Shown here: in pieces, positions 54,779 to 64,000 of the stretch
Layout of the letters: every line of letters starts with the position of its first letter
Position numbering within the stretch: the stretch's first letter is position 1
From: Hyaloperonospora brassicae
Lineage: Eukaryota; Oomycota; Peronosporomycetes; Peronosporales; Peronosporaceae
DNA length: 64,000 nt
NCBI GenBank assembly: GCA_947650285.1
Contig: CANTFL010001416.1
Span: forward strand, 124,001-188,000
Direction: 5' to 3'
Notes under the pieces: generated by a model
What the model saw: only the letters and a program-made list of their open reading frames with translations
The model's database searches: none
What the model was told of the DNA's origin: nothing
Program-made: the position numbers and the translations under genes

Positions 54779-56150
54779 CCCCCTTTTACTTTTATTAACT
54801 ACCGGCGGTTCGGAAGCCGTCTATGAGTCGAGTTTGTCGGTTTAACATTCAAGGAAACGGGATCGAGGACACAACTAACAAACATGGCTAACGGGATCAA
54901 GGAAATGTGAACAGACATCAGGAGAGATGGAGGTTGGTAGGATAGCTGTTCGCCATATGTAGAGACTAAGTCGCTAGGACCAATACGTGCAGCGAAGAAA
55001 GGAAGGAATCTTATACCAGAAGCCAATTCTAGTAATCCAATATATTGTATGTCGTAAGAACACATCTGGTGTTACATTGTGGAGCAAGGACATAGAACTG
55101 GCTCAACATAGCTAAGGGAAAGAGATTGAAACAGAATCACGAGCCCAAGCCTATGAGAGGCTTTTGCAAAAGGTACTTGATAAAACACACTTGTCGATGA
55201 GTTTGGGCTAGCTGAGGTACGATGTAAATCAAAGTGGAGATCAACAAGTACGGACGACCCTATCGGATGGTGTGATCAATGTGGGTCTACCACAAGGCAA
55301 TAATGAGACTCGAGTCTGATAAAATGTTGTGTTAAAAGGTGCCAGAGGCGACAAGACGCTTGTCGCAAACTCTGGCGCAAATGAGCGGAAAGTATATCAC
55401 GAAGATCAAGTACAATTAAAGCAGATTAATTAGCCTTACTCGCGATTGATCTAGGTCGGCGTGAACTGTCACATGCGACTGACACAGAGATATAGAAGGA
55501 CCCGAAAACTTCTATGATGATACAAAATGATTGCTGATACACGCAAGAGTGAAGAAAGTATTCTCTACAACAGAAGAAATAATATGATGTGCAAACCAAA
55601 CTAAAACGTTGCGCAGCAAATGGAAATATGTTCATGATCAATAATTAACTATCTGCGCTCAGCGCTGACGTCCGCGAGTTAGGTCTTACGCAAATTCTGA
55701 TATAGTAATTTTCATCTGATGCATGTTTGACCGTCCACGAGGCATGGTAAAGAGTGGGGATTTAAATGTGTGTGTGTATCCGATAAGCTAAATGGCCAGA
55801 TTTTGCGGAGCTTTACCAATTGTGACATTGAGACAAGTGGGTATGATGCTTTCGAAAACATGCGACGGCATAGAGGAAATCCATCAGTAAACTTTTATAG
55901 GATCAATGATCTAAATGCAAGCAAAAGCTGAAAAAGCAATCGTCAGATACAAATGCCAAGTTGGCAACACCGAGCTCCAAGATGGACAAGTAGCAAGGAA
56001 GCTGTTTATTTATCATCAGCCTAAGAATATAATGATCAATGGTCCTATGTCGAAGGACCTCAGAACCTCGTACAGCATGTTCACAATTCTTCTGCATTCT
56101 ATAGATGCTTCGCATACGGCGACATACTCCGTATAGGCAACTGAGTGCGC
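54779..56150. other. AT-rich intergenic, no supported gene
   Basis: Short frames only, on both strands. Nothing recognised. Confidence 0.4.
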
Positions 56151-58250
56151 GATCATCGATTATCTTTTCGCGGCCCATGCAATCGCGCCACGATTAATCG
56201 TCAATATTAATCCAGTCATACTTTCCATGTGTAGGATTAGGTCCTCAATCTTCATCGCAGTGCCCGTATACGATGAAGTTATCATTATTCGATGTTGCTC
56301 TGGCACAAATAGTGCTTATAGTGTGGGCAGTAGCCATGTATCACATGTCTATCTTAACAGCGCCACAGTGTTTACGTAAAAAAACTCACAAATCGACTCA
56401 AACATACGATAGAAAGGATATTTCGGGTAATGTGCTTACAGCAAGGTACATCGATCCTCCGATCGCCTGCCAATACTCAAATGTTGTTTTATGTCCGTCC
56501 AAGTCCTCGATAAACTTGCTATATTAGACATGTGGTCCATTGGAGTTGCACTGGCATGCGACGCACCGAAGTCAAACCTATCCAAGAGTTCGTTAAAATA
56601 TTTTGACTGACGAATTAGTATTTTTGGCCATTCTGATCACCTCGAATATTTAAGCCGCAATTTCAATTGACCCCCGTATTTAAATCCATATTTTCATCGA
56701 TGGCAATACAAATTATGATTTGACCTTCACTGAGTTCGTCACAAGAACTTTATCGTCCACAAAGAGTATAAGAAGATTCACCACTCCAATTTTTTGTGTA
56801 GGCTTACAAGCACGGCCCAGGTCACTGCTGGTAGAGATGGTGTCATGGAAGCTGTGACTGACTATGACAAACAGCAAAATCAATGACAGCATCTCTGATT
56901 GTTGCATTTGCGTGGTAGACAGATAGCCAAAATGAAATTTTGCGAGCATCAGACTGGCAAAACGACATGCGCTGTTAATTGAATTCGTTATCTCGACGCC
57001 GTTTCGTTTCTTGGGCATCCTCTTGTTCAGCTTCGAGCGGAGGCCGGTTTGTTTCAATTATAATATCAGGTAGTATGTATTCAATTGTCGTGACGGTCTT
57101 ATCCACGTGTATCGGTCGCACACCTATGATTCCCGTATGTAATTCGGTACAGTGATGCTTGATCTCGAAGATTGCTGTAATCTTAATTTTAAACCAATAA
57201 GTCGTCTGTTTGATACAAATCAATATGTGTAGAATTATCGTTGGCCATCATTTGTGTTAAGTTCTGTTGACATTTTCTGATGACCCTCGTCAACCCTTCA
57301 AATTGATTATAGGAGGCAAGCCGTCGCCATCATCGACATCAATATGTGAGCTAGATTTTTTAATGAGCTCTTTCACCAAAGTTAAGGTGCGATCTATTTG
57401 GTGAAGCAGGTAGTCAATTAGATTTCTTGCGTTCTATACCACTTATTTAATCTCCATCCACAAATTCACGACCATCATCTGTGATCACTTCTTTAAAATC
57501 TTATTACGAAATTGGCTCTCCAATCAGGTGATATACCATCTCAGTGCTTCATGCATGCTGTAAAAAAGAAACCTGACCTTCATCGGATCAGAAACTTCGT
57601 GATAATTGCTTAAATGTTTCAAGCAAAGAACCCTGCCATTCAGGAGCTGCATAATAATTTCCGGATCGGAATCCTGATTGAATATTTGGTCGGTTAAGCG
57701 GGGCACAATGTTATTTTCCCACATAACATGTCGTCAAGCATGTACTGAATGCGAATATCAATGAATATATGAAGTATAAGTTGATGGATACAACAATGTC
57801 TACAACACATTGAGCTCGAAGTGGTCATCATTTAATCACAAGACTAACAACGATTCAAAAGATTGAGATAGAGATAGATAACGTGACAATAGTGAAGATG
57901 ACTCGATGGAGTAGGACGCAGACAAAGTCGCTGAGTCAGAGCCAGAATTTGGTATGTTTGGAGTTGAATAATCTGCGAGCACAGACTATATTTGGTGGAA
58001 AGGGACAATACTTCTGATGACGATGGACTGTATGGTATGCCAATTACATCACATGACACTTCAATTGGTCGAACTGACATATCCGAATGTTTGTGATAAA
58101 AATCATGCGTTGATCTCTTCGTTCCATTCAATTTAAATGGCTGAGGTCCATATAGAGCTCGATCGACACGGCATATTTGTCCTTTAGGCTTTGGGATACC
58201 GGGAATAGTTCGAACGTACTGCTTGGTCTGCAATCTAGCTAACAGATAGA
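56150..58250 (-). mobile_element. Heavily eroded Copia coding remnants, minus strand
   Basis: Pieces in Copia style: QICRVDRALYGPQ (RT, near 58180-58140), VSDPMKVRFLFYSMHEALRWY (integrase C-terminal FLGY-type block, near 57590-57530), LILFVDDKVLV (RT active site, near 56770-56740) and IGGSMYLAVSTLPEISF (segment between RT and RNase H, near 56465-56420). The first piece is out of order relative to the integrase piece, so at least two elements or a rearrangement are present. Stops are frequent. Confidence 0.55.
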
Positions 58251-60384
58251 CGGTGTCTACATCTCCTCATTAAAATAATCGTCCAAACTTGGTGGATAAT
58301 GCTATCAGCACTGGAAATATTACCATCTGAGGTACCGGTGTGAACGACGTCACAAGATAAATTCCTGGCTATGATGATTTCCTGATCCTACAATTTAAGG
58401 TCGTAAACTGGTGATGTAGCCGTCGTCATTGGTTAGAATTCTAATCGTCACATCAATCACCATTCGTTTTTGCTTATGGGTGCTTCTGTCTCATCGATTG
58501 GAACGAGCAGTCCTTCTAAAATCGTTTCTTTCACCTTCCCTTTTATACCTGTCTACCACCCGCTCATGTGAACGAGTTCTCATCGCTTCTCCGAAGCTCC
58601 TAGGAATATATACCTTATACAAAACACTAAATAACAATATGTTTGATCATAACTCATCCTAGATTACAATCTATTCTCTCACATCTCACTAACTAACAAA
58701 CGTCTGGAATTTTATTATAAACAACAAAATCTTACCATACCCCGAATATGTTACTGAGTTGATTAAGACCTAATTTTATGCGCTAGTTCTTTATGCGAAC
58801 TTTGAGCAAAAGATATGGAAATATGCACTTGGTCAGTGAAGACGACTTGTGCAGAAATCGAAAGATTTAAAAGTTGTTGATGTGTTTAAGCTTTTTCTAA
58901 CTTAATCTCGGTCTCTTCAAGTAATTACAAAAAAGACTATGTAGGCCTTCCGATAAAGTGCTGTTGAATCAACAATGATGTTGTTATCGTTACGTCTGAT
59001 GCCACAAGCTAATCCTTGGAGATAAATTCGGAAGGGCAAATATCGATTTACCCAAATTTATTATTGGTACATCATACAACTTTATAGAGACTGAAAAGTA
59101 CGGTCATCGTTTTAGTGTAGCCCCCATATCATTCAATCATGGTCTAATGTAAATCGGTATTTTTGTCTATATCATCCGCCGTTAAGTGGTGTGAACGCAC
59201 CTATATCTAAATTCACATAGTAAGGAGGTATAATTTGACACTAAAGATGTCGCGGTAGGCCAAGTTGTGGTCTATAATGTTGGCAACGATGTTCAATAAT
59301 GACGGACGTACCCACTAATTTAAAAATGAGCGAGTTAGGCATGGTCAACCACTTAATTGCTGCGATAAAAAGAACTTGTTAGTCATAATAAGAGATAGGT
59401 ATATATTTATAAGACTTTGACAAGTGAGACCATCACGCAAGGCGTAGAGACTTCGAACAGGCTTGACGGCATAATATATAAATTAGATCAGGCCAAGACC
59501 GTCTAGTCGCCGGCATTAAACATCTCGATGACGTTCAAAGTCTCTTCATCTTGCAACTAATTAAGGTGTTACTGATACAAATAGCCATTTGGTTGCCGAA
59601 ATGTTTTGCGGAATAAATATCTCTACAAAATCCATATAATGTAAATTTATAGCACAATGCCCGAGACCCTACCATGCATCGCGCCTGCTTGTTGGTGCTA
59701 TTGCGTCTACGTCTGCTTTCTTGTACAAGAAATATAAAAAAACAAGCAGTTTTGCTATATCTGCATGAGAATTGACCACCTTGCGAGACTAAAATTGTCG
59801 AACGATCAACTATAGCTGCAACAAAGATTCTTTCAGATACATATAGGCCAAAGTGTAGGAATGATGTATAAACCGACGTACATGCAAACTTCACGCACGG
59901 TTTAGGAGCAGACAAGTATAATGTAATATTTCGTTTAGCATAACAAACGCTGCAAACATATAAGTGGTGCTGAGTTGGAATGCCTAAATTCTCAAATGAA
60001 GAATGTAGACTTTATCGGCATCGATGGACATGTCACATGGTGCAAATAACAATGCTACATTCTTGATGAGGACAACTACATACTTAAGAGCCTGTCGTTT
60101 CGATTCTTATCAAATACTGCATTTATCCTGATTTCGATGAAGCTATATTCATAAATGGTCTACCCCGTTTGTTTACAAAATTTACGGAAGATCTTGTCAC
60201 AGATAAATCGGTATGAGCCGAATTTATTCCATGCCAATTTCTTCCATGTCAAAAACTAGAATGAAAACTAACACGAATTGGAATTGACAACTCTAGACCG
60301 GCACAAATGACTACTATGCCAAATTGATACAACGATGTTATGACAAAGCATACATCTTTTACCAGACGCTTGTAGTGGTAGTGT
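58251..60384. other. AT-rich region, no supported gene
   Basis: Short frames only. The surroundings suggest more decayed retroelement sequence, but I see no motif to prove it. Confidence 0.35.
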
Positions 60385-60690
60385 ATTGTAGTGCAGAAGA
60401 TGTAGGGAGTAAACGTGAATTGCATAAGTGTTAACTAGTCTTAGTTCTTCAACCCGTATGCCCCTTGCCAGCACTGCATCTTGACCAGGTCAAGTTACAC
60501 TTGGTGTTCTTCCAGCGTAACCATCCTTATGAGCTGGTCCCATATGTCGTCCGTAAGTCACCTCACCCATCATTACCTCTAGATTATCCGTCCTGACGAT
60601 TTCCTATCTTTCCATATGTCATCTTGCCACATCTCGTTCTCCCTGTCAACCGTTAGCCAATCAGGCTACGTCGCAACTTACCTGTAACAC
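60385..60690 (-). repeat. Worn LTR related to the Copia LTRs at 1559 and 6423
   Basis: Same succession of blocks: GATGTAGGGAGTAAACGTGA (compare GATGTAGGAAGTAAAAGTGA near 6452), a GTGTTAACTAG step, a TTGACC..GTCAAGT step, TGGTGTTC, repeated TCCCATATG/TCGTCC units and GCCAATCAGG near the end. Divergence is large. As a 5' LTR on the minus strand it could belong to the Copia remnants at 56-58 kb. Confidence 0.5.
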
Positions 60691-61730
60691 GGTTTGTAAT
60701 CGAATTTTGAACTCCAATGACTTATAGAAAATAATTTTTCCAAAACATCTATTATTATAAGTCAAGAGCCACGAATCAAATTGCTTCATTAATATTAATA
60801 CACACCAATACATCAATAAGAAAAAAACACAAGATGGAAAAGAACATCTATCTGGTACAGTTTACTGTTTGACGAATGTACGGATAGTGGAGATCAGATG
60901 GTTACACTCTATATTACAATAATGCTTGTGACGCTGTTGTCGCAATCTATCTGAAGGAGCACTTTGGCGATCCATACGAGCCAATCAGGCTTTTGTCGCT
61001 ATCGATAACGTAGGTTTATCACATAAAAGCTATTAACATGTCGGTACTTTTGCCACAGGCACGTGAGCATACGCTGCGCATATTGAAAATCAATGTACTC
61101 GTAGGCAGAGAGACCTCGTCGAGGCTTAATTGAAGAATGAAGAAACATTATATAGTATCTCATATAGGAAGTGGATCAAGAAACCCCAGTTGCCACACTT
61201 ATGCACATAATGTCTCTTAACTGCAGGAATAACCTTGTGTATATTTTCGCAGCAGCATTCATTGCAGCATAAGTGCTGCAAAATATGTACAAGGTCATAT
61301 GACATAAGTAGCTTATTATAGTGACGACCACAATATTCCATTAGTATCTCGTATTTAGTAAGCATATTCACCTTTTTCGTTTATAAGCACCCACATCACC
61401 ACTTAAATAGGGTCAAATATACATATATATTAATTTTAAGTAATCTGAAATCTTAAAATTTTGCTTGTATATGCTCATCTCGTGCTTCGTATCTTTATTA
61501 TATTACAGAGCATTGTGTATGATCTATATGAACATAGCGCTGTATAATCTTATTTACTTTAAGTAAACTAGGCCGAGACGACAGATATACATCTATACTA
61601 TGTCAGGTACGAACGAAAAAATGGTCAACATGAAAGTATCGTGACCTTACAATTAACCTAAAACAACACTGCTATGCTTCTCTGGAAATCGTTGACGCAA
61701 TAAAAGGTTCGTGACATACGACTTCCACAA
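60691..61730. other. AT-rich region, no supported gene
   Basis: Only short open frames (for example minus 61371-61126, Cys-rich without a motif). Confidence 0.4.
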
Positions 61731-63276
61731 ATTTATGTAATATTAAGGAGATATATAGGTACATAACCACCGTTTGATACGTACATACACCCTGAAGTAG
61801 AGGCGTCTCCTATAGTAAAGTAATTTTCCCAACTAGGTACTGCACACTTATACATACAAAAGCCATACAAAAATTCGTTGCTTTGTACACAGCCCTTCGT
61901 AATATAGGACTCGTTTTTTGTGTCAGCCCACATCCTTGCGTATGGAATCCGCTCTCATTATGCGGTACACTCCCCTATGAGTACCCATAAAACTACCATT
62001 TCCCCTATTTGATAGATTATTCTAATGAAGGTCATCCACATCGCGATACGTCAAATGTTCAGTGAACTTTGTATTGACCGAAATATGGGCGTTTTGATTC
62101 TCGATAGATCCCCACTGCACGCTGATCTTCTCGTCGCTATCGCGCACAAAAATCATGTGCGAGTCAATTATCTGGCATAAATGCTCGTCCATGATGGCCT
62201 TTTACGTCTCGTACCGCGCAGCAGTGGGCTGCTACACCACATCCGATCGGACACAAACCCTTCAGCAGCAAGTGATTCAACAGCCGCCCCCAAAGAAATT
62301 TTGTAAGGCTCCTAAACGACCAAACGTCGCATCAACAGCGTATATCAGAGACGACACATGTCCTGCGCGTCGGTGACAGTCGCCTTCCTCAACGAGCTCA
62401 CAAAACACGTTGGCGTACGAGCGCTCGTTTCTTGCAGGATAAATATGATCACAAATGCTAATCTTGCGATTGTCCGGCGCTGCGGCATTGTCATAGATCG
62501 AGCACAGCGACTCCGAGCACCTGAGCAGGTCAAAGACACATTTCACATCCACAAAAAATCAGCAGAAAATTAATCAGAGGTCGGATATAAATCGACACAA
62601 GTTACTCATTGTGTATGAGTGTCGCCTGCTCATATGGTCGAGTCGCGGTAATTGGTCACCAGAACGATCGTGCGACGTCTATCGACAATCGACCGAGTAG
62701 CTTCAAATGGCTGCGACAAAAAGTGACAGCTGCAATGTTGTCGTCCGTGCGCAAACGCCGCTCTGCTTAGCGACAAGACGGTCTCCTGCGGTCTTGCAGG
62801 CCATTTAGTCTAGTAAATTGATAAACACGTACAGCACCACAACTAGACAAGTGGCGGGTACGACAATGAACAGAGCAACGCGCAGGTCTCATGATGTGCC
62901 TCTTTGCTTCTCGCCGAGGTAGCTCACGCGTTCATACGGCTAAATTGATCTTCGTATCTCAGGCATTATTGACGTTAATCTAGACGCTCTTAAGAATTGA
63001 GTAAATGGTGGTATTATGAGTACTCATAGGGGAGTGTACCGCATAATGAGAGCGTATTTCGTACGCACGGTTGTGTGCTGACACAAAAAAACGAGTCCTA
63101 TATTACGGAGGTGTGTGTACAAAGCAACGACTATTCATATGGCTTTTGTATGTATAAGTGTGCAGTACCTAGTTAGGGAACTTACGTTACCAAAGAAGAT
63201 GCCTCTCTTTCAGAGGGGTCTGTACGTATCAAAGAGTGACTATGTACCTATGAATCTCTAACATTAAATATAAATT
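61731..63276. mobile_element. Non-autonomous DNA-transposon-like unit with about 255-base terminal inverted repeats
   Basis: Left arm about 61731-61988 and right arm about 63014-63276 are reverse complements, with the innermost 30 bases perfect (TCTCATTATGCGGTACACTC at 61952 and its complement near 63040). Further out the pairing holds through TAGGACTCGTTTTTTGTGTC, TACAAAAGCCATA and GATACGTAC with mismatches and small gaps. The roughly 1 kb interior has no transposase; its longest frames are 73-91 codons. Outer ends and any target duplication are blurred by AT-rich sequence. A large MITE or MULE-type derivative is the likeliest reading. Confidence 0.65.
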
Positions 63277-64000
63277 GTATAATATTAAAATAAATTAATG
63301 ACGACATGCGCGGTTGTGTATATATAAACCCGATTTGCGTGCATATGGTCATTCTGTATACTGTAAAACCTGTTTTATAATTCACTAAAGGTTTCTTCAT
63401 TACACCACTCTAAAGTAGGTCAATATTGAAGGGAGTCTTATTTAGGAATATGAATAGGGAAAAGAACAAACAGAAAATTTGAGAAAAAGATAGAGATTGG
63501 ACTTGGGATTAAATTACCAAAAAAATTGGAATAAGATTGAGCGAAGAATTCGTGATTAGACGGCTCCAACACAAAACTCGTGCTTGAATTGTTCATTCTG
63601 CAAAACAATCTTCTTGTAGTGATAAAACCGGCGGGTCTCGTCTCATGCCCCCGCGCTAGTTCGTGGCCCCTGGCGCAGTAAGTCCCTGTGCCATTTAAAA
63701 GGTGGGTAGTCCCGGCTGTGCGCATCCTGCGAGCAATATGCAGAAGCAAACTAATTGCCTCTCTATAAGGTATGTTTTTACCAACAATACGTGTATTCAG
63801 CACCTTACTCACTGTATTCATCAGTGTTTTCAAAGCAACAAGACCGCAATCAAGCCGAAGTGACTTGAATATGATATGGTACGTTCGACGCAAGTTCACG
63901 CTGGTTACCATCTCTCACGTTGCACTTCGCAGTTATGCGCTCCTAAGGAATCACAATTGTAGGGCTGAAGCGTTTGAGAAGTCAAGCTTGTACTCGTCGT
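63277..64000. other. Window end, one unassigned open frame
   Basis: A minus frame of 157 codons (63911-63438) has a plausible first half (KSLRLDCGLVALKTLMNTV, YREAISLLLHIARR) and an AT-driven second half rich in Phe, Ser and Asn. No family is recognised. It may be a fragment of a gene or transposon continuing outside the window. Confidence 0.3.

Noticed and set aside
62155..62552. Overlapping plus and minus frames inside the inverted-repeat unit as a transposase
   Set aside because: Short, mutually overlapping, no DDE or other catalytic pattern.
1..64000. CRISPR arrays, tRNA or rRNA genes, RxLR or Crinkler effectors
   Set aside because: Looked for direct-repeat arrays, tRNA B-box plus cloverleaf combinations and signal peptide plus RxLR motifs by eye; none found that stand up. 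A covariance-model and effector HMM scan would settle it.

Overview
The window looks like a gene-sparse stretch of an oomycete nuclear genome, probably Peronosporales (Phytophthora or a downy mildew). Reasons: compact genes with short introns (about 65-125 bases) that mostly use GTACGT, GTAAGC or GTGAGA donors; a GH81 beta-1,3-glucanase; a PX-AGC kinase; and heavy loading with Copia and chromodomain Gypsy retroelements. The assignment is an inference from gene content; no species is claimed.

Layout. 1-8.7 kb: two facing Gypsy-type LTRs, a decayed Copia element on the minus strand (1559-6737, with TG..CA LTRs and a TCATC target duplication), and a probable second Copia LTR. 8.7-39.9 kb is the gene island: GH81 endo-1,3-beta-glucanase (+), an eight-exon HEAT-like protein (-), an eight-span membrane protein with a polyQ tail (-), a two-intron KEOPS subunit Pcc1 (+) found only by reading splice sites, a PX-AGC protein kinase (+), a TBC1D7-like protein (+, apparently cut short), the cohesin loader SCC2/NIPBL (-), and a small membrane protein (-). 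Between the kinase and TBC1D7 lie 5.3 kb without a supportable gene. 41.8-54.8 kb: a nearly intact Gypsy chromovirus (41799-49775, GTCAC target duplication) followed directly by a 5'-truncated, decayed relative (about 49931-54778). 54.8-64 kb: AT-rich sequence with eroded minus-strand Copia remains and a non-autonomous DNA-transposon-like unit with long terminal inverted repeats (about 61731-63276).

The most unusual material is in the intact chromovirus. (1) LTRs, gag, pol and the 3' region are tiled with short, mostly perfect inverted repeats (arms 6-12, loops 2-15), roughly one per 30 bases where I counted. I did not see this in host genes or in the Copia relic, and many are broken in the decayed sister copy. 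(2) A 534-codon antisense ORF starts just inside the 3' LTR and runs back over the chromodomain-coding end of pol; its protein is recognisable in the sister copy with mainly conservative changes. (3) The gag/pol junction has a canonical -1 slippery heptamer followed by a stem-loop that swallows the gag stop codon. (4) A 320-base tract is identical between the two otherwise diverged copies, suggesting gene conversion.

Host genes cover separate housekeeping jobs (cell-wall glucan turnover, tRNA modification, cohesin loading, TSC/Rheb signalling, lipid-directed kinase signalling) and do not form an obvious pathway cluster. Everything here was read by eye; exon boundaries are predictions from splice motifs and reading frame.
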